A DNA stretch of 47,189 nt from a virus, in the IMG/VR virus record IMGVR_UViG_3300037071_000750, positions 1 through 47,189 of that record; one strand, 5' to 3'. The notes below the pieces were generated by a model that saw only the letters and a program-made list of their open reading frames with translations, ran no database searches and was not told the origin of the DNA. The translations under genes were made by a program, and so were the position numbers. This document shows positions 38,443 to 46,567 of the stretch, in pieces. Positions within the stretch are counted from its first letter, which is position 1. The number at the start of each line of letters is the position of its first letter.

Positions 38443-39209
38443 CAGATCCACGCGCTCCCGTTCCAAGTCTTGACTGGTTTAGTGACCCACGCGGAGCCGG
38501 ACCACACCTTCACCGGTTTGGCAACCCATGCACTGCCGTTCCACACCTTCAACAGACTGGCTGGTGTACCGCCTGCTGGCTTCAGCGCGATCAGGCATGT
38601 TGACCACGGATCGCCGACGCCATTATTGCCATTGGAAGACACGACAACTGTTCCGGTAGCACCTGCGCTGGCGTTGAGGGTGTTCTTGTCGATGCTGGTG
38701 ACCACGAAGTCGTAGCGCTCAGTCCAGCCGGTTACCGGGTCCGCACCGTTTGCCTGCCAGTTGCTGCTGTACATAGACAGCAGTGTGTTGGCAACGGTGG
38801 TGGTAATCGATGGCGCGGTCGTGGTGGTACCCGATCCACTGGCGGTGGAGAACGCGTCAATGGGTGAGCCGCTGGCGATGCAGCCAGAGAACGCACGGAT
38901 AACGATTTCGGCTCTGTCATCGGTATTGCCACTGGTGAACACATAGCTGCCGCTCTCACTGGCCGCGCGCTTCCAATAGGTGCGTGTCCTTGCAGCAAGG
39001 CCACCGTTAGGGCCAAGCAGCACTGACGCAGTGACAGCAGTCCAACCAGCCGGTGGCGTGAGTTCACCGGGATCGGAGGCACCGTTGGCGACGAACGTGT
39101 CGGCGATGAGGATGTCGCCGTTGGCAATACCGGAAGGCGCACTGACCGTGTGCGTAGTGCCGTGGATGGCATACGCCAGTGATGAGACGGAGCGGAATGC
39201 AATCGCCAT
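38442..39209 (-). CDS. Tail-associated protein with tandem NGSAW repeats
   Basis: The product is 255 residues. The first 215 residues look like a beta-sandwich typical of fibre-associated or adhesin domains. The C-terminus has three tandem copies of about 12 residues (VWNGSAWVAKPVK, VWSGSAWVTKPVK, TWNGSAWI), aromatic motifs that often bind sugars or pack on a fibre. It is co-transcribed with the fibre genes on both sides, overlapping each by one base. It is likely a fibre component or adaptor. Confidence 0.7.
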   Translation of the reverse strand: MAIAFRSVSSLAYAIHGTTHTVSAPSGIANGDILIADTFVANGASDPGELTPPAGWTAVTASVLLGPNGGLAARTRTYWKRAASESGSYVFTSGNTDDRAEIVIRAFSGCIASGSPIDAFSTASGSGTTTTAPSITTTVANTLLSMYSSNWQANGADPVTGWTERYDFVVTSIDKNTLNASAGATGTVVVSSNGNNGVGDPWSTCLIALKPAGGTPASLLKVWNGSAWVAKPVKVWSGSAWVTKPVKTWNGSAWI

Positions 39210-41161
39210 TACGTTGTGTCGATCCAGACATCATTGGTTGCGGGTGACGATGGTGCAGTTGATGCGACTGTGATCTTCTTGCCAGTGATGAGTTCGGCAT
39301 CGAGGCCACTGCCTGCACCGTCAACTGTCAACATCTTGGACAACACATCAGCGGCAGTGTACGCGCTGCTGTTCAGTTTGGCTGCGAGATCAGTGGTCAG
39401 ATTTGTGACATCACTCTCTGCGATTGGCAGCGTGACATTGCTGACACCGAACGGTCCAACGTTGACACCGTTGATGCGCGCGTACAGCCCTGCCGTGGTG
39501 GTCCAGAGATCGCCGTTGCTCGGTGTAGTAGGTGCCACGCCGTGCTGTAGTTGGAACCCAGCACGTGTTGTGGATGATGCAGCAGTCGCGACCTTGAATG
39601 CACCATTGAAGTCCATCGAGTTCGCGCCGATGGTCACCTTGAATGTGCCACTGACGCTAAAGCCAAGGAGAGTCGCAGTGCCGTAGAAGCCAGTGCCTGC
39701 CGTGCCGAAGTGGACTGCCGGAGTTGCCGCCGCACCTGCTGTCAGCCCCAACACACCGGTCATGCTGTCGCCACCTTTGAGGAGGCGCGCTGTCAGATCG
39801 GTAGACAGACTGGCAACGTCGGCTTGCGGGATCGGTGTCGCGTATGGGAACGTCGATGGGATGCCAGTCAACGTTGAGTATGCGTGTGTGTGCACTGTCG
39901 GTGCTGCACCAAGTGTTGTCAGCATCGCACCAGTTGTGGTGTCATCCAACACTGTCTTCGCAGCGGCAGTCACCACACCACTGTCGAACAGCCATGTCGC
40001 ACCGGTGCCACTGACTACGATGTCACCCTTGTCACCGTCAGTGACACCAGATCCACCGCCGCCACCTCCAGTCGCAACAACCCATGCAGCGTCTTTGCGT
40101 TCGTACGCAGTGCCATCGATCGGTGCTTCTGGCACGCCACCACCAGCAGTTGGAACCGGTTGCAGACCAGCGTTGGCAGGGACCCACTGCTGACTGTCAC
40201 CGTCGTTGTACCAGATGAACAGATCACCGGTGTCGGACTCCCACCACAGTTGGCCAACCGATGGTGATGACGGTGATGCGGTGCCGATGCTGATCACTGC
40301 GCCAGTGAGTGGTGCCCATGCTGCGTTCTTGCGACCATACGTCTGACCGTCCGATGGTGCTTCAGGCAGGAACGTGGCAGCAGATGCAGCGGCAGCGGCT
40401 GCGCTTGCGGCTGCGGCAGTTGCGCTACCGGATGCAGCAGTGGCACTACCAGCAGAGGCAGTTGCACTGTTCGATGCGTTGGTGGCCTGCGTGGTTGCAT
40501 TTGTCGCGCTGGTTGCAGCGTTGGTCGCGCTCCCTGCGGCTGCCGTCTTGGATGCATCTGCGGCAGTGGCAGAGTTGGCAGCATTGGTTGCGCTGGTTGC
40601 CGCAGCACTGGCTGATGTGGCAGCGTTGGCTGCACTCGCCACTGCGGATGCTGCCGCATTGGTGGTGGTATTGACTACGTTGGTGCTGTCAGTGATGATG
40701 ACGAAATCCCCAGCAGCGACATCATCATCGTACGTGCTGGATGACACGAACTGGCGTGTGCTCATTGCCCATGAGTATTTGGACGCGTCTTTGTACACAA
40801 CGTCGTTGACGAAGTACGTGTTGTTTGGTTGCCACTGTCCGCGTGCGTGCAGCACGGTTGACACCAACTCCCAGTAGCCGGGGTGCGCTGCTCGATCCGA
40901 TGCGAACGTGCCAGGTGCGGCATTTGATGTGTGCGAGACGAGGCAGCGGTACAATGCATCAGCCACGCCATCGACGACCAACTGACCAACAGAATAGGAT
41001 GTCTCGTTGTGCCAGACACCACTGATCTGCACACCAACCAGACCCATCGCAACATCGATCAGTTGCGAATTCTCGTTGGCATCGTCTCCCCAATTCGGGA
41101 AACTGAACTCCAACAGCCCAAGACCAAGGTTCGTTGTGCGGTCGTATACAGCGCCACTCAT
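39209..41161 (-). CDS. Tail fibre/stalk protein with Ala-rich repeats
   Basis: The product is 650 residues. The N-terminal 150 residues contain two carbohydrate-binding-like stretches (GVWHNETSYSVGQLVVDG, ARGQWQPNNTYFVNDVVYKD). A long Ala/Ser/Thr-rich stalk (about residues 165-270) with a seven-residue rhythm follows, then fibre domains with repeated PEAPxDGxxYxRKxAAW motifs and a C-terminal fibre repeat region. It would connect the tail to the receptor-binding fibre. Its start overlaps the nozzle gene (ATGA). Confidence 0.8.
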   Translation of the reverse strand: MSGAVYDRTTNLGLGLLEFSFPNWGDDANENSQLIDVAMGLVGVQISGVWHNETSYSVGQLVVDGVADALYRCLVSHTSNAAPGTFASDRAAHPGYWELVSTVLHARGQWQPNNTYFVNDVVYKDASKYSWAMSTRQFVSSSTYDDDVAAGDFVIITDSTNVVNTTTNAAASAVASAANAATSASAAATSATNAANSATAADASKTAAAGSATNAATSATNATTQATNASNSATASAGSATAASGSATAAAASAAAAAASAATFLPEAPSDGQTYGRKNAAWAPLTGAVISIGTASPSSPSVGQLWWESDTGDLFIWYNDGDSQQWVPANAGLQPVPTAGGGVPEAPIDGTAYERKDAAWVVATGGGGGGSGVTDGDKGDIVVSGTGATWLFDSGVVTAAAKTVLDDTTTGAMLTTLGAAPTVHTHAYSTLTGIPSTFPYATPIPQADVASLSTDLTARLLKGGDSMTGVLGLTAGAAATPAVHFGTAGTGFYGTATLLGFSVSGTFKVTIGANSMDFNGAFKVATAASSTTRAGFQLQHGVAPTTPSNGDLWTTTAGLYARINGVNVGPFGVSNVTLPIAESDVTNLTTDLAAKLNSSAYTAADVLSKMLTVDGAGSGLDAELITGKKITVASTAPSSPATNDVWIDTT

Positions 41162-43803
41162 GTCAGTGCACCCGACTTCTTGTGGTAGTACATGGTTGCA
41201 GCGGAGACGGTCAACGGTTTGACAGACGATCCTGCGAACCGCAGTCGGAACAGTTTGCCCTCAACAGGCATGCCGCGCAACCACTCCTGACGTGTGTTGC
41301 GCCCACCACCGTAGGGTTGGGCACCTGCACCGAAACCTGGCGCATCCTGCCCAATGAAGATGGTGGTGCGACGCGGGATCAGTTCAAACGTCTCGAAGTC
41401 TTCGCGGATGCTGTTGGTGTAGATGCTGAATTCGAACTCGCTGCTGCCCTTGCTGTCAAACCGCACGACTTCGATCTGTTTGTTGGACATGCGATCCTTG
41501 AAGTCGGTCCACGATGTCTCCAACTCCCAATCAATGGGGATGCCGGTGAATTCGTCGTACCATGTGGGGTGTGCATCACGCGCGGCTTTGAATGTGCCAG
41601 ACGCTGGTGAGGTGTGGTTCACCAACACGATGTACACCTGCCTGTATGATGCGTCGAGGATGCGGTCACCAGCAACGTACGCAGTGTTGATTGCCCACAC
41701 GCGTTTGGTGTAGTCACCCAACATGTCAGCAGGGAACTTGTCCAACGCGTTGCCGTATTTGTACACGCGACCAGTGCCACTGCCGAAGTACAGACGCGAC
41801 AGTTGTGACACCGCACCCCATGCGAAGTTCATGCCGCGGAACCGTGTCCAGCGTCGGATCTTCAGCCGCGCGTTGTACTCAAATACATACGCTGGCGTCT
41901 CGTCGTTGACTGGTTTGACAGCGCCGTTGATCCCACCAAATGCGTAGTTGAGACCAGTTGGGTACAGAGGCACCTCGATCACAACAGTGTCTTCGTCCAC
42001 CACTGCACGGATGCGACGCACACCGTTGATGTTGGCTGCGAGGATCAGTCCGTCCAATGAGTTGGTGACACCGCTGATGGTCACGTAGTCACCGGCATCG
42101 AATGTGTGCGATGGCAGCAGCATGTATGCCAAGCCATGCGGCTGCAACGTGTTGGATGCGACGATTGGATCATCCGGCAGATCGTACGTCACATCACTGT
42201 ATTTGGGTGCGAACATCATGTAGGAGCGGAAGTTGCTGTCCCACACTGCGAATGTCTTGTACCTGCGATCGGTCTCAACCAGACGCGCAAAGTGCCGCAG
42301 CATCACAGGATGGATGAGATCGCTGATGGTTGTGGGTGTGTACTCACCACTCGCGCGGCTGATCTCCAGACTGTTGATCCCGTTGATGGCAGCGCAGAAG
42401 ATGTCGTTGCCAAGGGAGATGATGCTGTGATGTGAGAACGATCCCAGCATCGCCACGTTGTCTTTGAACTCAGGTTGGTGGAACGCACCACTGTAGATGC
42501 CAAGATCACCGAGGATGGAGCGATCGTGCAGCGCGATGAACACCTTATTGCGGATGACGTTGGCACCAAGAATGGTGGTTTCGACAGCAGAGGTGACCAT
42601 GCCGAGATCGATATCGACTGCATCATCTGGGAACGGATCACCCGTGAACACGTAGTACGTGTCCTGCGCAGAGATGCAGATCGTTGTTGGGCCGTTGGGG
42701 GTCCGATCTGTGGAGATCAACAACACATAACGGTCTGTTGCGATGATGAAGTCCGCGCGTGGGATGGCAGTGTTGTCCACCATGTCATTGACAAGGTAGT
42801 TGCAGGTGGTGACACCGGTCGTGGCATTGGTGAAGATGTCCAACGGCTTGTCATTGGTGGCACCATTGACCGCAAGCAGGTGGCCCTTCACGATCTCAGC
42901 AGAGATGCGGCGGCAGTTGGACCACGGTGGCATGGGAATGGCCAATGCCTGTGCGATGGCGTGGTTCCACACCTTCGTAACCGTACCAGCGACATCAACC
43001 TTCACGACCTCACCAGTGTCACTGAACACGAAGATGCTGTCTTTGTAGTAGCGTCCGTAGATGTCACCGCCACCGAGTGCGTGGGTGTCCCTCGTCCATC
43101 CGATGGTGATCGATGCAGATGCGGTGGTCGGCACAGCGCGCACGTAGATGGTGAAGTTGTTGCCATCAATGACATCGACAGCATGCACACCAAGGAAGTC
43201 GGCTGCCGCAATGCCACCGATGGGTGCAGACCATGACGTGATGTTGATGTGGTCACCATCCGACATGCCGTGTGTGGCTTTGGTGATCTTGACCACACCA
43301 GTGGCGATGGTGGATGCCTTGACCTTCAGGTCGGTCTGTGCAGCAGCAGCACCAGATGTGTCAACGCCAGCCAGTGTGAACGTGTTGGCGGGTGCACCAA
43401 CCGAACTGATGATGTGCGGACCCATTGCAGGGGTCATGCCAACAGCAGGCACACCAGTGATGTTGACCACCATGTTGTTGACGAATTTGGCGATGTCAGC
43501 GGGTGCGACAGTGCAGACCGCAGGACCACCAACACCAGACTTCGACAGACTGGTGATGACGACGTTGATGGCACTGCCTGTGGTGACGACAGTGCATGCA
43601 GCGGGTGCGACAACAGTCTCCGCACCCTGTTTCAGATCAGCGAACAGTCTGCTGCCGGGACGGATGCTGAAGCTGCCATCAGTCTGACGCACAATGTTGT
43701 CGCTGATGGGCTGATACTTGGACGACAACGACTTGTCACTGTCAGACACATCCCACCCGCCACCGAAGTCACGGACTGTAGACTGCGCGAGTTTGTACGT
43801 CAC
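41158..43803 (-). CDS. Tail nozzle/tubular protein B-like
   Basis: The product is 881 residues, about T7 gp12 size (794). The N-terminal pattern RDFGGGWDVSDSDKSL, followed by NIVRQTDGSFSIRPGSRLFA, is the start found in podovirus tail-tube (nozzle) proteins. The rest is beta-rich. It follows the adaptor gene and precedes the fibre genes, the usual order. It would form the distal tail tube to which the fibres bind. Confidence 0.78.
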   Translation of the reverse strand: MTYKLAQSTVRDFGGGWDVSDSDKSLSSKYQPISDNIVRQTDGSFSIRPGSRLFADLKQGAETVVAPAACTVVTTGSAINVVITSLSKSGVGGPAVCTVAPADIAKFVNNMVVNITGVPAVGMTPAMGPHIISSVGAPANTFTLAGVDTSGAAAAQTDLKVKASTIATGVVKITKATHGMSDGDHINITSWSAPIGGIAAADFLGVHAVDVIDGNNFTIYVRAVPTTASASITIGWTRDTHALGGGDIYGRYYKDSIFVFSDTGEVVKVDVAGTVTKVWNHAIAQALAIPMPPWSNCRRISAEIVKGHLLAVNGATNDKPLDIFTNATTGVTTCNYLVNDMVDNTAIPRADFIIATDRYVLLISTDRTPNGPTTICISAQDTYYVFTGDPFPDDAVDIDLGMVTSAVETTILGANVIRNKVFIALHDRSILGDLGIYSGAFHQPEFKDNVAMLGSFSHHSIISLGNDIFCAAINGINSLEISRASGEYTPTTISDLIHPVMLRHFARLVETDRRYKTFAVWDSNFRSYMMFAPKYSDVTYDLPDDPIVASNTLQPHGLAYMLLPSHTFDAGDYVTISGVTNSLDGLILAANINGVRRIRAVVDEDTVVIEVPLYPTGLNYAFGGINGAVKPVNDETPAYVFEYNARLKIRRWTRFRGMNFAWGAVSQLSRLYFGSGTGRVYKYGNALDKFPADMLGDYTKRVWAINTAYVAGDRILDASYRQVYIVLVNHTSPASGTFKAARDAHPTWYDEFTGIPIDWELETSWTDFKDRMSNKQIEVVRFDSKGSSEFEFSIYTNSIREDFETFELIPRRTTIFIGQDAPGFGAGAQPYGGGRNTRQEWLRGMPVEGKLFRLRFAGSSVKPLTVSAATMYYHKKSGALT

Positions 43804-44468
43804 GGGCTGCTGTCCTTCACGTACCAGTCGGTCATGGGATTGCCCGCGCGATTGGGCTTGGTGCTGTACACTGCCTTCACCTCATCCATGCGGTACAGTG
43901 AAATCAGCGCGTCGAACTGTTTTTGGAGCACACCAGTCAGTTCAACATTGAGACCCGACTTCACAGACAGTTGAAATGCAGTGCCGATGATGAGGAGGTC
44001 TTTGTAGAATGGCACAGGGTCATCAAGTTCGAAGTCGGTGTCGCGGATGACACGCGACCACAGGAAGTAGTTGTTCGTCGCACCGACAGGGTAGATGGCG
44101 AACACCTTCGGTTGACCGATCGGCACGATGGTGGGGATGCGGATGATGCTGGGGTTGATCAGTGCAGGTGCCCACGGGAGTTCCGGCTCCTGATCCTTCT
44201 TGTACACGCGCGCGACATCGCTGAACGTGCCAATGACAGCGGTCAGATCCTCAACAGGTGCACCAGTTGTGGCGTTGGTCGTGAATGGTGACAACGTGAT
44301 GAAGTCACGCCACACGTACCTGCGCATGAGGCTGCGGTACAGCATCGATGCATCTTGGATGATGCCACTCTGGAGGTGGATTTGCACATCCCGACCTGGA
44401 GCGTACCGCATCGCCAACAACACGCCGTTGACGACATCTTCCATCGTGAATGGCGTCGGTGCGGGCAT
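43800..44468 (-). CDS. Tail adaptor/tubular protein A-like
   Basis: The product is 222 residues, close to T7 gp11 (196). It begins with a helical part (TMEDVVNGVLLAMRYAPGRD) and continues mixed alpha/beta with a C-terminal helical bundle. The position between capsid genes and nozzle fits the adaptor that links portal and tail. The leader carries a GTAC-N4-GTAC palindrome and GGAGG. It may be the first gene of a tail sub-unit of expression. Confidence 0.7.
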   Translation of the reverse strand: MPAPTPFTMEDVVNGVLLAMRYAPGRDVQIHLQSGIIQDASMLYRSLMRRYVWRDFITLSPFTTNATTGAPVEDLTAVIGTFSDVARVYKKDQEPELPWAPALINPSIIRIPTIVPIGQPKVFAIYPVGATNNYFLWSRVIRDTDFELDDPVPFYKDLLIIGTAFQLSVKSGLNVELTGVLQKQFDALISLYRMDEVKAVYSTKPNRAGNPMTDWYVKDSSP

Positions 44469-44480
44469 GGCAGCCTCCGT

Positions 44481-44494
44481 TGTACATGAGTACA
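44481..44494. promoter_or_regulatory. Palindrome TGTAC-ATGA-GTACA before the tail adaptor gene
   Basis: This site, read on the coding strand as TGTAC-TCAT-GTACA, lies 13 bases before ATG 44468, immediately ahead of GGAGG, and right after a strong hairpin. It is the clearest late-gene copy of the family. Confidence 0.55.
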
Positions 44495-44528
44495 GGGTGG
44501 CAGGAAAGGGACGTTAAACCTGCCACCC
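44495..44528 (-). terminator. Strong hairpin between head and tail genes
   Basis: A perfect ten-base-pair stem (GGGTGGCAGG / CCTGCCACCC) with a 14-base loop starts 15 bases after the stop at 44543. No T-run follows, so it may reduce rather than end transcription or protect mRNA ends of the abundant capsid messages. Confidence 0.5.
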
Positions 44529-44542
44529 CATTCAACAGACAG

Positions 44543-45211
44543 TCACGACGTGAAGTGAGCCAGTCCGTGAAGCTGTCCGTTGAGCGCGTACCCACCCAAC
44601 ACGAAGTCGCGTGCGCCGTCAGGGGCTGAGTTCGGGATGTACGTGCCCCGTGGATCACCTGACGAGATCGTCTGTGCTGTCAACACCGCAGGTGCGAATG
44701 TGCCAGCAGTTGCGATGACGTTGTTCAACAGTTCAGTGTCGATCTTGACCATCGCATACGGCAGACCGAGGGTGGTACCGTAACCGAGGTTGAGCGTGGT
44801 CGCTGCGACACCAACACTGGTGGTGATGTTGTCAACAGACTTGAACGCCTTCTTGCCAACGACGGGTGTTGCACCAGTGGCGACGAAGTTCTCACTGATC
44901 GGTTGGCCGAGGTAGTCACGACCGCGCACAGTGACAGTTGGCGTGCCTGCACCAGACAGCACCAGTGTGAGATTGCGGCCGTATGGACCCATCACTGCGT
45001 CAGCGTTGAACGTAGGCACGATGGTGCCGCCCTTGGTGATGATGGCAGCGACATCGACTGCGCTCATGATGCCAGCCGCAACAGCAGCGGCAGGCGCACC
45101 GAGTTCGATCCGGCACAGACCGGTGATGTCAACCTCCGACGCGAACGCGAGATTGTTCACACGACTGTTGGCACGACGCGGGAAGTACGTGGGGTGGTTG
45201 TTCGTGGACAT
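44543..45211 (-). CDS. Head structural/decoration-like protein
   Basis: The product is 222 residues, Ala/Thr/Val-rich, with a beta-rich look (VTVRGRDYLGQPISENFVAT). It is encoded two genes after the major capsid gene, where podoviruses often carry decoration or minor head proteins. It begins MSTNNHPTYFPRRANSR. No family motif is recognised, but the composition is typical of an abundant virion protein. Confidence 0.6.
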   Translation of the reverse strand: MSTNNHPTYFPRRANSRVNNLAFASEVDITGLCRIELGAPAAAVAAGIMSAVDVAAIITKGGTIVPTFNADAVMGPYGRNLTLVLSGAGTPTVTVRGRDYLGQPISENFVATGATPVVGKKAFKSVDNITTSVGVAATTLNLGYGTTLGLPYAMVKIDTELLNNVIATAGTFAPAVLTAQTISSGDPRGTYIPNSAPDGARDFVLGGYALNGQLHGLAHFTS

Positions 45212-45214
45212 TGA

Positions 45215-45586
45215 TCACTCCTGTGTGGCTATGATGTCAATGTCGTCGTCTTCCCGCTCATCAATGTCGATGGGCAGATCGATGTTCGGCATGACACCTT
45301 TGACTTCGCCCTCATCGTCCAACAGTGGGATGAGTTGCATGTTGGCACCGATCATGCGCAGATGCGCGTCATCACGGCACCGGATACTGTGGCCCTTGTA
45401 GAACTTGACCAAGTATCCCGCAGGTTCCTGTATCACCTTCGACTTGATGCGGTTCGCTTCCTTGTCGAAGATGTGCACACGATGCGGACGTGTGCCGGAC
45501 AACTTCTCCACTGTGTACGCAGGCTTGACTACTTGCTGCTGCGGCATTGCCGCAAAGATTTGTCGTTGGGTTGATTTGCGTGCCAT
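45215..45586 (-). CDS. Small capsid-region protein, unknown (123 aa)
   Basis: The product is 123 residues from ATG 45586, with AGGAGG right before it. It has a basic N-terminus (MARKSTQRQIFAAMPQQQVV) and a very acidic C-terminus (DIDEREDDDIDIIATQE). It lies between capsid and decoration-like genes and is probably virion-linked. No family is recognised. Confidence 0.6.
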   Translation of the reverse strand: MARKSTQRQIFAAMPQQQVVKPAYTVEKLSGTRPHRVHIFDKEANRIKSKVIQEPAGYLVKFYKGHSIRCRDDAHLRMIGANMQLIPLLDDEGEVKGVMPNIDLPIDIDEREDDDIDIIATQE

Positions 45587-45594
45587 GTTTCCTC

Positions 45595-46551
45595 CTACAT
45601 CATCACGACAGCGTGGGTGCGGAACATGCGCCACATGCACCACTGACCCTGCCACTGCGTGCGCTGACCAGACGCGTCCATCGTCCACGGTGCGGCAAGG
45701 TCTTTGACCTTCATGTTGACACCGCGGAGGATGTGCAGTCGCAGGAACTTGCTGTTGATGAAGTACGCGCGGTTGACGGGGCATGCCTCATCGTACAGCA
45801 TGGGGATGCCGTCGTGTGCGACACCACCGAAGCCGAGATCGACCATGCCTTTGCCTTTGGCCAGTTCGTTGAGGTTGATGACAACCTTGTCACGCACTGC
45901 CGCACGGTAGGTTCTGATCCAGTTGCGACCGCTGATGATGACATCTGGCTTGTCACCGTTCATGGTCAGATCCAGCAGCACATCGTCCATCGCTTCTTCG
46001 ATGTTGCTGCTGTCCATTGTGCCTGCGAAATCGTACGATGATGTGCGCAGTTGCGACTCCAATGCACGATCCAGACCACCAGTGAGACCGACAGTTGGAT
46101 CGTCGGGGATCATGTTCTGCAATCCATTGGGATCGAGACCCGCACCTGCACCATACAGGTACTGCGAGAACTTCTCCTTGATGGACTCCTCCAACACCTC
46201 CATCTTCGCCTTCAGGAGTTTGAAGATCATGGCATCGCCACGGTTCTCATCCTCCTCCTGATCGGAGATGATGACACTACCGACAACGCGCGACCACCCG
46301 TAACGGAGGGTGTTGAATTCGTCGGTCTGCGCCAACGGAATGTTGTTGTAGTATTCGGTTGATGTCACGTTGGGATTGCGTCCCAGTGTGATCGGGTTGG
46401 TGATGTCCTTCCCACCGTCTTCGAACTCAACACGCTTGGTGTTGAATGCCCACGCCATGAGTGCGTTGGACATGATGGCGGCCATGATGAGCTTTTTGCG
46501 GCTCTTGGTCAGGACGGAGTGTACGACTGTGTTCAGAACAGATGACGGCAT
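45595..46551 (-). CDS. Major capsid protein (HK97 fold)
   Basis: The product is 318 residues directly after the scaffold gene. The stretch NPITLGRNPNVTSTEYYNNI, the acidic middle (IISDQEEDENRGDAMI) and the C-terminal beta-rich part (RAYFINSKFLRLHILRGVNM) fit podovirus HK97-type capsid proteins. The length is similar to T7 gp10A (345). It has no delta-domain of its own; the separate scaffold does that job. Confidence 0.85.
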   Translation of the reverse strand: MPSSVLNTVVHSVLTKSRKKLIMAAIMSNALMAWAFNTKRVEFEDGGKDITNPITLGRNPNVTSTEYYNNIPLAQTDEFNTLRYGWSRVVGSVIISDQEEDENRGDAMIFKLLKAKMEVLEESIKEKFSQYLYGAGAGLDPNGLQNMIPDDPTVGLTGGLDRALESQLRTSSYDFAGTMDSSNIEEAMDDVLLDLTMNGDKPDVIISGRNWIRTYRAAVRDKVVINLNELAKGKGMVDLGFGGVAHDGIPMLYDEACPVNRAYFINSKFLRLHILRGVNMKVKDLAAPWTMDASGQRTQWQGQWCMWRMFRTHAVVMM

Positions 46552-46567
46552 GGTTGTGTCCTCTCAA

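Noticed and set aside
40374-40700. Repeat-rich non-coding DNA
   Set aside because: It encodes the Ala/Ser/Thr stalk of the 650-residue fibre protein on the minus strand; the repetition comes from the protein sequence.
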